Shown: positions 34,872 to 43,320 of the stretch, piece by piece
Layout: each line of letters starts with the position of its first letter
How positions within the stretch are numbered: position 1 is the first letter of the stretch
NCBI RefSeq assembly: GCF_003634105.1
Contig: NZ_RBIQ01000011.1
Span: 1 to 64,000 of the forward strand
Reading direction: 5' to 3'
Origin: Maribacter vaceletii
Lineage (GTDB): Bacteria; Bacteroidota; Bacteroidia; Flavobacteriales; Flavobacteriaceae
Length of the DNA stretch: 64,000 bases
Program-made: the position numbers and the translations under genes
Notes under the pieces: generated by a model
Database searches by the model: none
The model's input: only the letters and a program-made list of their open reading frames with translations
What the model was told of the DNA's origin: nothing

Positions 34872-36542
34872 ATGCATTTTAAAAATATTAGAACATTTAT
34901 AGTATTGCTTGTTTTTGCAAGTATTTTAACTAATAGTTACGCACAAAAAAAGAGAAACAAAGAAGCAATAAAAAAGGAGATGAGTTCTCCAAAACTAGTA
35001 GTTGGTATTGTTGTGGATCAAATGCGTTACGATTACCTAACTCGGTTTTCTAGTAAGTTTAAAGAGGGTGGTTTTAATAGACTACTAAATGATGGGTTTA
35101 ATTGCAAAAATAATCACTTTAATTATGCGCCAACTTATACTGGTCCGGGCCATGCATCTATATACACAGGTGCAACACCTGCAACACATGGTATAATTGC
35201 AAATGATTGGTATGATAAAGAGCTAGGTAGAATGGTGTATTGCGCATCAGATACAACGTATGCTTCTGTGGGGACTGCTTCAGATGCAGAAAGAATGTCT
35301 CCGCATAGAATGCGAGTTACTACAATTACTGATCAGTTACGTTTACACACACAAATGAGAGGAAAAACGATAGCCATAGCTCTAAAAGATAGAGGGGCAG
35401 TTATGCCAGGAGGGCATACAGCTAATGGGGCATATTGGTTTTATGGAAAAAATGAAGGAAACTGGATTACAAGTTCTTTTTATATGAATTCTTTACCCAA
35501 ATGGGTAACAAGTTTTAATAGTTCTAGAAAGGTAGATTCATATAAGAAAGAATGGAACACACTAAACAATATAACTACATATATAGAAAGTGGCTTAGAT
35601 AATACAGCTTACGAAGGTCTTTTTGAAGGAGAGGTTACGCCCACTTTTCCTCATAATATTCCAGCTTTGTGGGATGCTAATAATGGGTATGATATTTTAA
35701 AGCATACACCATTTGGTAATAGTTTAACGGCAGATTTTGCCATTGCAGCTTTAGATGGAGAAAATTTAGGAAAAGATGCTATTACCGATTTTTTAGCAAT
35801 AAGTTTTTCTAGTACAGATTATATAGGACATAAATTTGGTGTAAATTCTAAAGAAATAGAAGATACTTACCTAAGATTAGACCAAGACTTAGCAAGAGTT
35901 TTTAATGCATTAGATAAGAAAGTAGGAAAAGGAGAATATACTTTGTTTTTAACTGCAGACCATGCTGCGATACATGTTCCTGGGTATTTAAAAGATAATA
36001 AAATACCAGCAGGATATGCAGAATTTAAAAGCCTAAAATCTAAATTAAATGAGTTTTTAAAGTATGCCTATGGAACAACAGATATAGTAAAGAATTTTTC
36101 TAATTTTCAACTTTTTTTAGACCATAAGATTATTAAAAATCTAGAATTAGAAGTTAGTGTTGTACAAGAAACAATTGCTAAGGAAATTTTAAAGTATAAG
36201 GTTGTAAATAGGGTGTATACGGCAGAACAAATGTGGAGTCAGCAATACACTAGAGGTATACCTTACATATTGCAAAATGGGTACAATCAAAAACGGTCTG
36301 GAGATGTATTGTTTGTTTTAGCACCAGGTGTAATAAGTTATGGAAAAACAGGTTCTTCACATGGATCCCCACAAATATATGACACCCATGCGCCATTACT
36401 ATTTTATGGAAAAGGTATTAAGAAAGGGAATACAGTAATTAGAACTGAAATTCCAGATATAGCACCTACTATTGCTACTTTGTTGGGTATTGCTTTTCCA
36501 AACGGAACTACAGGAAAACCAATTGTACCTGTTTTAAATTAG
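34872..36542 (+). CDS. pafA: alkaline phosphatase PafA
   Basis: Secreted, phosphate-irrepressible-type alkaline phosphatase of Bacteroidota that releases phosphate from organic monoesters. Its 556 residues begin with a signal peptide ending at SYAQ (about 25). Metal ligand region GIVVDQMRYDY (45-55), nucleophile Thr90 (APTYTGPGHAS), Asn111 (NDWYD), and Lys172/Arg174 (ALKDRGA) correspond to the known PafA active-site residues. LTADHAA (about 362) gives further metal ligands. murI follows by 8 bases, probably in the same transcript. Confidence 0.9.
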   Translation: MHFKNIRTFIVLLVFASILTNSYAQKKRNKEAIKKEMSSPKLVVGIVVDQMRYDYLTRFSSKFKEGGFNRLLNDGFNCKNNHFNYAPTYTGPGHASIYTGATPATHGIIANDWYDKELGRMVYCASDTTYASVGTASDAERMSPHRMRVTTITDQLRLHTQMRGKTIAIALKDRGAVMPGGHTANGAYWFYGKNEGNWITSSFYMNSLPKWVTSFNSSRKVDSYKKEWNTLNNITTYIESGLDNTAYEGLFEGEVTPTFPHNIPALWDANNGYDILKHTPFGNSLTADFAIAALDGENLGKDAITDFLAISFSSTDYIGHKFGVNSKEIEDTYLRLDQDLARVFNALDKKVGKGEYTLFLTADHAAIHVPGYLKDNKIPAGYAEFKSLKSKLNEFLKYAYGTTDIVKNFSNFQLFLDHKIIKNLELEVSVVQETIAKEILKYKVVNRVYTAEQMWSQQYTRGIPYILQNGYNQKRSGDVLFVLAPGVISYGKTGSSHGSPQIYDTHAPLLFYGKGIKKGNTVIRTEIPDIAPTIATLLGIAFPNGTTGKPIVPVLN

Positions 36543-36550
36543 TTGTAATT

Positions 36551-37339
36551 ATGAGTAGAATGCCTATAGGTATATTTGATTCTGGTGTAGGAGGGACTTC
36601 TATCTGGAAAGAAATTGAATCTTTACTTCCTAATGAGGACATAATATATTTGGCAGATAGTAAGAACGCTCCCTATGGTAAAAAGTCTAAAGAAGAAATT
36701 TTAAAGCTTAGTATAAAAAATACAGAGTATTTATTAGAAAGAGGATGTAAATTAATTGTAGTTGCTTGTAATACTGCTACAACAAATGCCATAGATTATT
36801 TAAGGAAAAATTATAAGGTCCCATTTATAGGAATAGAGCCAGCTATAAAACCTGCAGCATTACAATCAGAATCTAAAATAGTTGGTATTTTGGCTACAAA
36901 AGGCACATTGTCTAGTAGCTTATTTCATAGTACATCAGAAAACCATGCAAGTGGTATAAAAATTATAGAAAGAGAAGGGGAGGGTTTAGTGCCACTTATT
37001 GAAAAAGGAGAATTGCAAAGTGTAGAATTAAAAAAATTACTACATAGATATTTGCAGCCTATGTTAAAAGAAGGTATAGATTATTTAGTTTTAGGGTGCA
37101 CCCATTACCCTTACTTAATACCTTTAATTAAAGAAATAGTGCCAGAAAAAGTAAAAATAATAGACTCTGGTGAGGCTGTTGCAAAACAGACAAAAGCTAT
37201 TTTAGAGAAAAATAAAATAGTAAACCCTTCTGTAATAAAAGGAGAGCATACCCTTTATAGTAATGTAGATAGTAATGTTTTAAAGTGTTTGGCCGTAAAA
37301 GAAGGTGTTACTACAAAAGTATCTTTTTTAGACTTTTAG
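36551..37339 (+). CDS. murI: glutamate racemase
   Basis: Makes D-glutamate for peptidoglycan. Its 262 residues have the first site GIFDSGVGG (7-15), the first catalytic Cys in VVACNTATTN (about 74) and the second in LGCTHYPY (about 183). The 3' end overlaps the convergent DHFR-fusion gene by 12 bases. Confidence 0.95.
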   Translation: MSRMPIGIFDSGVGGTSIWKEIESLLPNEDIIYLADSKNAPYGKKSKEEILKLSIKNTEYLLERGCKLIVVACNTATTNAIDYLRKNYKVPFIGIEPAIKPAALQSESKIVGILATKGTLSSSLFHSTSENHASGIKIIEREGEGLVPLIEKGELQSVELKKLLHRYLQPMLKEGIDYLVLGCTHYPYLIPLIKEIVPEKVKIIDSGEAVAKQTKAILEKNKIVNPSVIKGEHTLYSNVDSNVLKCLAVKEGVTTKVSFLDF

Positions 37340-38203
37340 ATACGTTAAATACGTGAAAGCATATTTGTGTTTTTCATCAATAGGATGGTATTTTTCTTCA
37401 CTTAGTTTCCAATTATTATTGTCAATTTCAGGAAAAAAAGTATCTGCATCAAAAGAAGCATGTACTCTTGTTAGTTCAATTTTATTAGAAAACTTTTCGG
37501 CTTGTTTGTAAATTTCGCCACCTCCAATAATAAAACAATCTTCTTTAGCAACTAATTTCAGAGCATTTTCAATGCTATGTACTACAACGCAACTTGGATG
37601 TTCTACAATGTAGTTATGTTCTCTAGTAATAATTATATGCGTTCTATTTGGTAGTGGTTTAGGAAAACTTTCAAAAGTTTTTCTTCCCATAATAATTTTA
37701 TGTCCAGTGGTTAAAGCTTTAAACCTTTTAAAGTCATCTGGTAAGTGCCATAATAAATCGTTGTCTTTTCCTAGCGCATTATTTTCTGCTGCTGCGGCTA
37801 TCATTGTTATGTTATACACTACTCTTTTTTTATTAATATTGTTTAAAGGAAATTCTGTTTCAATTTCTTTCTGGATTTCTAAGATTCTTTTTTTCTGTTT
37901 AGCCACTAATTTTTCTCTTTGTTCACGTTCCCAATCTTTCCCCATAAATTTTTGAGTAAAAAGAACATTAAAAACATGTATTACAAACAAGAAGCCCCAA
38001 AAGGTAATACCCCAAATAAACCAATTGTACTCTACACCGTATTTAAGAATTTTATTAATTAGGATAAGAAACACACTGCCAATTAGAAAAATAACAAAGT
38101 GAACGTATAAGCGTTTTTTTTGCTTAATACGAGTTTGTGCATTTTCTAGTAATTCATGTTGCTCTGTATCTAATAGAGATGTTTTTTTATTCTTGGAAAA
38201 CAT
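37328..38203 (-). CDS. folA: 2TM-domain / dihydrofolate reductase fusion
   Basis: One 291-residue frame with two parts. Residues 1-120 form a 2TM domain: a charged start, membrane helices at about 33-50 and 61-80, and a Lys/Glu-rich amphipathic tail. Residues 131-291 are a complete dihydrofolate reductase (ITMIAAAAENNALGKDNDLLWHLPDDFKRFK, MGRKTFES, IIGGGEIY), which regenerates tetrahydrofolate for thymidylate synthesis. In this fused form DHFR would be tied to the inner membrane. An internal ATG before the IAAAAEN stretch could also yield a free enzyme. thyA lies 4 kb away. Confidence 0.92.
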   Translation of the reverse strand: MFSKNKKTSLLDTEQHELLENAQTRIKQKKRLYVHFVIFLIGSVFLILINKILKYGVEYNWFIWGITFWGFLFVIHVFNVLFTQKFMGKDWEREQREKLVAKQKKRILEIQKEIETEFPLNNINKKRVVYNITMIAAAAENNALGKDNDLLWHLPDDFKRFKALTTGHKIIMGRKTFESFPKPLPNRTHIIITREHNYIVEHPSCVVVHSIENALKLVAKEDCFIIGGGEIYKQAEKFSNKIELTRVHASFDADTFFPEIDNNNWKLSEEKYHPIDEKHKYAFTYLTYLKV

Positions 38204-38257
38204 AGCAATACTTATCTTTACTTCAAAGATAAAGTAATTACTAAATAAGTTTGCAAG

Positions 38258-39343
38258 ATGAATAAAGTTAGAAGCAATTTTCCGGTATTAAGACAATATA
38301 TCTATGCTAATACAGCAGCTTTTGGATTGTTTTCTGATGATTTATTAGATTGGAGGCAGGAACATGACCTAGACTTTTTATTGAAAGGAAGTGCAATGCG
38401 AACGGAAGGACTTAAAATAATAGAAGAAACTAGAGAGTCTGTAGCATCATTATTTCATTGCAAAAGTGATGATGTGGCTTTAGTTCCTAATTTCTCTTTA
38501 GGAATAAATATGGTTTTAAATAGTTTAAAGGAAGGCTCTAAAATAGCTTTATTAGGGAATGATTATCCGTCTGTAAAATGGCCATTTGAAACACGTTCTT
38601 TTAAAACTTTTGAAATTCCTATAACAGTACAATTAGAAGAAGATATAGAAAATCTTATAGCAAAAGAAAATATTGATGTTTTAGCTTTAAGTATTGTACA
38701 GTGGTTAAATGGTGTTAAGATTGATTTAGATTTTTTAAAAAAACTAAAAAAAGAAAATCCGGAGCTATTAATTATTGCAGATGGAACTCAATTTTGTGGA
38801 ACTTCAGATTTTAATTTTCAAGAATCAGGAATAGATATTTTAGGAGCAAGTGCTTACAAATGGCTTTTGTCTGGTTATGGGAATGGTTTTTTCCTATTTA
38901 ATGAGGCTGTAAAAGAGAAGCTTACAATTCCTATAATTGGCTTTTCTTCTGCAGATGCAGATGAAGAAAAAAAAGATAGTATTTCGTTTGTAAAACATTT
39001 TGAGCCTGGTCATTTATCCTGTGCTGCTTTTGGAAGCTTAAATTTTTCTATTAAATACCTGAAGAGTATTGGGATAGGTAAAATTGAAAATCAAATTAAA
39101 ACTTTAGCAGCTAAAGCAACATTAGAATTTTCTAAATTAGGTTTGTTAAATGAGGTAGTTGTTCAAAGAAAAAACCATAGCACTATATTTAACATAAAAG
39201 GGGATAGTAAACTATTTAATTACTTAACAGAAAATGATATAATCTGTTCTCAAAGAGGAGATGGAATTAGGTTAAGTTTCCATTTTTATAATACAGAAAA
39301 GGATATAGAAGACATCGTAAAGATTATAAAATCAGTTATTTAG
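38258..39343 (+). CDS. class V aminotransferase (cysteine-desulfurase fold)
   Basis: PLP-dependent enzyme of 361 residues. The PLP Lys lies in GASAYKWLLSGYGNGF (about 205-220), with the IIADGTQFCGT (PLP Asp) region near 172-182. It resembles the NifS/Csd fold, but I see no clear catalytic-loop cysteine that would mark a desulfurase. The substrate is unknown. Its position 0.5 kb from an egtB-egtD cluster (opposite strand, one gene between) makes a C-S lyase role like EgtE conceivable, but that is speculation. Confidence 0.8.
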   Translation: MNKVRSNFPVLRQYIYANTAAFGLFSDDLLDWRQEHDLDFLLKGSAMRTEGLKIIEETRESVASLFHCKSDDVALVPNFSLGINMVLNSLKEGSKIALLGNDYPSVKWPFETRSFKTFEIPITVQLEEDIENLIAKENIDVLALSIVQWLNGVKIDLDFLKKLKKENPELLIIADGTQFCGTSDFNFQESGIDILGASAYKWLLSGYGNGFFLFNEAVKEKLTIPIIGFSSADADEEKKDSISFVKHFEPGHLSCAAFGSLNFSIKYLKSIGIGKIENQIKTLAAKATLEFSKLGLLNEVVVQRKNHSTIFNIKGDSKLFNYLTENDIICSQRGDGIRLSFHFYNTEKDIEDIVKIIKSVI

Positions 39344-39434
39344 TTGTTACAATTACTAAAAAAACATCTTTTTTTTATGATAGTTTCGTAAATAGCATCT
39401 GTTTATTATTAAATTGACAATAATTTATTAATCC

Positions 39435-39466
39435 TTGTTAATGAGAGAGTTATTATATTAGTTTTG
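39435..39466 (+). promoter_or_regulatory. promoter of the CBM48-like gene
   Basis: TTG at 39435-39437, 21 bases, then TAGTTTTG at 39459-39466, fitting the Bacteroidota consensus. The start codon lies 25 bases downstream of the -7 box. Confidence 0.65.
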
Positions 39467-39490
39467 CCCTATATTTTAATTTAATATGTT

Positions 39491-39787
39491 ATGGCAGTAG
39501 TAAAAAAGTATTTAAAATCTAAACCAGTTTGTAAGGTTACTTTTACAGTACCGGCAACTGAGGCAAAAAAAGTAGAAGTTGTAGGAGATTTCAATAATTG
39601 GAAACCTAAAGGAGCAACATTAAAGAAACTTAAGAATGGAACTTTTAAAGGTACTTTTGATTTACCTAAAGAGAATTCTTTTGAATATAAGTATATAATA
39701 GATGGTGCTTACGTAAATGAGGCAGAAGCTGATCGTTACCAATGGAACGATTTTGCAGGTTCTGAAAATGCAGTATTAGAACTATAA
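39491..39787 (+). CDS. small CBM48/AMPK-type glycogen-binding domain protein
   Basis: A 98-residue protein that consists of almost nothing but one E-set/CBM48-like domain (about 14-98), with VEVVGDFNNWKP and the FEYKYIIDG strand motif typical of AMPK-beta and isoamylase N-terminal domains. No catalytic domain or signal peptide is present, so it would be a free cytoplasmic carbohydrate-binding module. It has its own promoter and terminator, which suggests an abundant stand-alone protein. Confidence 0.85.
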   Translation: MAVVKKYLKSKPVCKVTFTVPATEAKKVEVVGDFNNWKPKGATLKKLKNGTFKGTFDLPKENSFEYKYIIDGAYVNEAEADRYQWNDFAGSENAVLEL

Positions 39788-39805
39788 TAGTTTGTAAATA
39801 ATTAT

Positions 39806-39840
39806 AGCCAGCCTATGGTTGTACATAGGTTGGCTTTTTA
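39806..39840 (+). terminator. terminator between the CBM48-like gene and the DUF427 gene
   Basis: A 12-bp stem with wobble (39806-39817 with 39824-39835, arm agccagcctatg), 6-base loop and T run. It lies 18 bases after the CBM gene stop. Confidence 0.85.
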
Positions 39841-39854
39841 GTTTACAGACGTAC

Positions 39855-40136
39855 TTATTCTTTTACTTCTACACCTTTCCAGAAGGCAACTCTGCCTTTA
39901 ATTGTTCTGGCTAATTCACTTACCTCAGGATAATACCAAGCAGCATCCACATTTTCTTTTCCGCCTACATTTAGCGTGTAATACGAAGCTAGTCCTTTCC
40001 AAGGGCAAGTAGTATGTGTGTCGCTTTCTTTAAAATATTTTTTTTTAATACTTTCAGAAGGAAAATAGTGATTGTTTTCAATAACAACTGTATTGTCACT
40101 TTCTGCTATAATTGTATTATTCCAAATTGCTTTCAT
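39855..40136 (-). CDS. DUF427 domain protein
   Basis: A 93-residue single-domain protein with the DUF427 core (THTTCPWKGLASYYTL, then AAWYYPEVSELA). The function is not established. It is the last gene of an egtB-egtD-DUF427 unit (5 bases after egtD), which ties it by context to ergothioneine or related histidine-betaine chemistry. The conserved Cys in TCPWKG would be worth noting if it acts on a thiol. Confidence 0.85.
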   Translation of the reverse strand: MKAIWNNTIIAESDNTVVIENNHYFPSESIKKKYFKESDTHTTCPWKGLASYYTLNVGGKENVDAAWYYPEVSELARTIKGRVAFWKGVEVKE

Positions 40137-40141
40137 AGGAT

Positions 40142-41113
40142 TTATTTTTTCTTGAAAATATAGTTTTTGTAATAATTCTTTTGGTCGCTAAATTCTGTTT
40201 CAATAGTTAAGCCTGCATTTTTTGCTAACATTTGCACAGTATGTTCATCATATTTTTGAGAAATTTCTGTATGTATAGTTTCCCATGCATTAAAATTAAT
40301 TTTTAACTCTAATTTTTCTATTAAAACTTCTTGGTCAATTGTAGAAACTAAATAGCTTTTTGCGGTTCCAGTTTCTGGATTATAGGTTTCCCAATGTTTA
40401 AAAGCTTCTAAATTAAAATTAGCATGTAAAGAAGTATTAATTCTTGTTAAAATATTTTTATTAAAAGCAGCAGTAATACCTGTTTGGTCATTATAAGCAT
40501 CTAGAATAGTTTGCGGATTTTTCTTTAAATCAAAACCAACAAATAGTAAATCATCAGGGTTCATGTATTGGGTAATGGAACTAAGAAATTCTATTGCATC
40601 ACTGTGTTCCATGTTTCCTATATTGGAGCCTAAAAAAAGAATAATTTTTCTAGAGTTACTAGGGACTTCAATATTTTTAAGTGCATTAAAATAAGTTCCT
40701 TGTCTCTTGTTTACCTTTATTTTAGGAAATTCTTCATTAATAGAGCTACCTAATTGATCTAAAGCATTTTGACTAATATCTATAGGTTGATACACAAAAT
40801 CTACATTAGAATTAGATAAATGTTCTAGTAGAATTTTTGTTTTTTTTCCATCGCCAGCTCCTAGTTCAATTAAGTTAAAAGATTGACTGTCTCTTTGGAA
40901 TAAAGAAGAAATCTGTTCTTTGTATTTTGAAAGAATATCATACTCACTATCTGTTAAGTAATATTCTGGCATTGCCATTATTTCTTGGAATAGTTTATCT
41001 CCTTTAGTATCGTAAAAATATTTTGAAGATAAATGTTTAGGGTAATCTGTTAGGCCATTATAAATGTCCTCTTCAAAAGTGGTTTTAAAAAGTACGGTGG
41101 TTTTTTCTTGCAT
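40142..41113 (-). CDS. egtD: L-histidine N-alpha-methyltransferase
   Basis: SAM-dependent enzyme that trimethylates histidine to hercynine, the first step of ergothioneine synthesis. It has 323 residues, the usual size. Visible: the YFYDTKGDKLFQEIMAMPEYYLTDSEYDIL N-terminal signature (start Y32), the SAM-binding LIELGAGDGKKT (about 101-112) and FLGSNIGNM (about 180-188). It sits between egtB (16 bases upstream) and DUF427. Confidence 0.93.
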   Translation of the reverse strand: MQEKTTVLFKTTFEEDIYNGLTDYPKHLSSKYFYDTKGDKLFQEIMAMPEYYLTDSEYDILSKYKEQISSLFQRDSQSFNLIELGAGDGKKTKILLEHLSNSNVDFVYQPIDISQNALDQLGSSINEEFPKIKVNKRQGTYFNALKNIEVPSNSRKIILFLGSNIGNMEHSDAIEFLSSITQYMNPDDLLFVGFDLKKNPQTILDAYNDQTGITAAFNKNILTRINTSLHANFNLEAFKHWETYNPETGTAKSYLVSTIDQEVLIEKLELKINFNAWETIHTEISQKYDEHTVQMLAKNAGLTIETEFSDQKNYYKNYIFKKK

Positions 41114-41129
41114 AATTATTAGGTCGTAA

Positions 41130-42290
41130 TTATTTGGCTAACCTTAACCCGGTATATTGCCATCTTAAATTTGTTTGAAAAAAATTACGGTATGTAGGTC
41201 TTGTATGTTGCGTTGGAGTGGCAATAGAACCTCCTCTTAATACTTTTTGGTTCACCATAAATTTCCCATTATATTCCCCTAGAGCACCATCTGCTTTTGC
41301 GTATCCAGGATAAGGTAAATAAGCGCTTTCTGTCCATTCCCATCTATCTCCCCAAGAGAATTTATTTTGCGCTATTTCCCATTCAAATTCGGTTGGTAGT
41401 CTTAGTTTTTTAAATTGAGCATATGCAAAAGCTTCAAAATATGAAATATGTGTAACTGGAGCATTTAAATCTATTTCTTGTAGTCCATTTAAAGTATAAT
41501 AATGCCATTTACCATCTATATTATGCCAATATAATGGAGATGTAATGTTATTATTTTTTACCCAATCCCATCCTTCTGCATGCCAATAGTTATGGTTGGT
41601 ATAGCCACCATTTTCTATAAAAGCAATATATTCTTTATTGGTAACTAGTTTGTTAGCTATTTGGTAAGGCTGTAAGTATATTTTATGTCTACCTAATTCA
41701 TTATCATAACAAAACTCATCTGTATGGTGACCAATTTCATAAACTCCTTCTTCTATAGTTATCCATTCATGCATGTGGGTTTCTGGGGAATGTTCTTTTA
41801 TGGTATTGTTATATGCAGGAAGTAGCGGGTTATTTCCTAAGATAAATTTAATATCGGTTATGAGTAATTCTTGATGCTGTTTTTCATGGTGAATACCAAT
41901 TTCTAACAGATTTTCTAATTCTAGACTGTTATTTTTTGCTATTACTTCTTTTAATGCGTTAGTAACATAATCTCTGTATTCGTATATTTTTTGAACAGAT
42001 GGTCTAGATAAATTACCTCTATTAGAGCGTATTACTCGTTTGCCAACGGTTTCATAGTAGCTATTAAAAACAAAGGAGAAATCATCACTAAATAAGGTGT
42101 AGTTTGTAAGATGTTTTTTTAAAATAAATTCCTCAAAAAACCAAGTAGTATGTCCTAAATGCCATTTGGGAGGAGAAACGTCTTCTATAGGTTGTACAAC
42201 ATAATCTTCTAGCTCCAAGGGGTTACATATATCTTGCGTATGCTGTCTAGTCTGTATAAATTGTAGTAATAAAGATTCTATACGGGTCAT
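41130..42290 (-). CDS. egtB: ergothioneine biosynthesis sulfoxide synthase EgtB
   Basis: Non-heme iron enzyme that joins a thiol to hercynine using oxygen. Its 386 residues have an N-terminal DinB-like part with the iron ligands in HLGHTTWFFEEF (H44/H47) and HHEKQHQ (H135, H139), and a C-terminal FGE-sulfatase-like domain (about 165-386; LPTEFEWE, LRGGS, RNFFQ...GLRLA). The C-terminal methyltransferase of OvoA is absent, so EgtB fits better. No egtA or egtC is nearby, as in groups whose EgtB uses cysteine directly; this last point is inference. Confidence 0.9.
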   Translation of the reverse strand: MTRIESLLLQFIQTRQHTQDICNPLELEDYVVQPIEDVSPPKWHLGHTTWFFEEFILKKHLTNYTLFSDDFSFVFNSYYETVGKRVIRSNRGNLSRPSVQKIYEYRDYVTNALKEVIAKNNSLELENLLEIGIHHEKQHQELLITDIKFILGNNPLLPAYNNTIKEHSPETHMHEWITIEEGVYEIGHHTDEFCYDNELGRHKIYLQPYQIANKLVTNKEYIAFIENGGYTNHNYWHAEGWDWVKNNNITSPLYWHNIDGKWHYYTLNGLQEIDLNAPVTHISYFEAFAYAQFKKLRLPTEFEWEIAQNKFSWGDRWEWTESAYLPYPGYAKADGALGEYNGKFMVNQKVLRGGSIATPTQHTRPTYRNFFQTNLRWQYTGLRLAK

Positions 42291-42380
42291 TAAAACTATT
42301 TTCCTTTAAAGATAAGGATTATGTAAAAGACAAAAATTGCTAAAAATGTTTGGAATAGTTTAAACTATGTTTTTGTTATT

Positions 42381-43205
42381 TTAAATAGCTACAATACCTT
42401 TAATATGGGGGTGAGGGTTATAGTCGGTCAAGGTGAAATCCTCAAAATTAAAATCGAAAATATCTTTAATTTCTGGGTTTAATGTCATTTTTGGTAGGGC
42501 TCTTGGCTCTCTACTCAATTGTAATTCTACTTGCTCCATATGGTTGTTATAAATATGGGCATCGCCAAAGGTGTGTATAAACTCCCCGGCTTCGTAACCG
42601 CATACTTGAGCCATCATCGTGGTAAACAAGGCATAAGATGCAATATTAAAAGGAACACCAAGAAAAATATCGGCACTACGTTGGTATAATTGGCAAGATA
42701 ATTTACCATCAGCAACATAAAATTGAAAAAATGCATGACAAGGAGGTAGGGCTGCTTTACCGTTAGCAACATTCTCGGAAAAAGATTTAGAAGTATCTGG
42801 TAGTACGCTAGGGTTCCATGCAGAAACTAACATTCTTCTGCTATTAGGGTTGGTCTTTAGAGAATGAATAACTTCTTTAATTTGGTCTATTTCATCGCTA
42901 TTCCAATTACGCCATTGGTGACCGTAAACAGGACCTAGGTCTCCGTTCTCGTCTGCCCACTCGTTCCAAATACGAACGCCATTTTCTTGTAGGTACTTTA
43001 TATTAGTATCTCCTTTTAAAAACCAAAGCAACTCATACACGATAGATTTTAAATGCAATTTTTTGGTGGTAACCATAGGGAAACCTTCGCTGAGGTCAAA
43101 TCGCATTTGATGTCCAAAAACACTAACAGTTCCGGTGCCAGTACGGTCTCCTTTTTGGTTTCCTGTTTCTAAGACGTGTTTTAGTAAATCGTGATATTGT
43201 TTCAT
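42381..43205 (-). CDS. thyA: thymidylate synthase
   Basis: Converts dUMP to dTMP with methylenetetrahydrofolate. Its 274 residues show the conserved RTGTGT start, the catalytic Cys in [12 protein letters not shown] (about 154), [18 protein letters not shown] and the [10 protein letters not shown] end. The dihydrofolate it makes is the substrate of the DHFR fusion encoded 4 kb away. A short AT palindrome (42355-42368) lies just past its 3' end. Confidence 0.97.
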   Translation of the reverse strand: MKQYHDLLKHVLETGNQKGDRTGTGTVSVFGHQMRFDLSEGFPMVTTKKLHLKSIVYELLWFLKGDTNIKYLQENGVRIWNEWADENGDLGPVYGHQWRNWNSDEIDQIKEVIHSLKTNPNSRRMLVSAWNPSVLPDTSKSFSENVANGKAALPPCHAFFQFYVADGKLSCQLYQRSADIFLGVPFNIASYALFTTMMAQVCGYEAGEFIHTFGDAHIYNNHMEQVELQLSREPRALPKMTLNPEIKDIFDFNFEDFTLTDYNPHPHIKGIVAI

Positions 43206-43320
43206 AAAATGTATTGCTTAATAATGGTAAAAATAGAAAAAGAATTTGGGGCGCAACAAAGAGAAAATTAATAATTATCCATTAATTATTAACTACTAAT
43301 TTTTAGTTAGTAAAAGGTAG

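Noticed and set aside
41130-42290. Ovothiol synthase OvoA instead of EgtB
   Set aside because: The C-terminal methyltransferase domain of OvoA is absent, and a separate EgtD gene lies next to it.
42355-42368. Palindrome atagtttaaactat after thyA as a terminator
   Set aside because: It is short, AT-rich, has no loop and no T run on the relevant strand.
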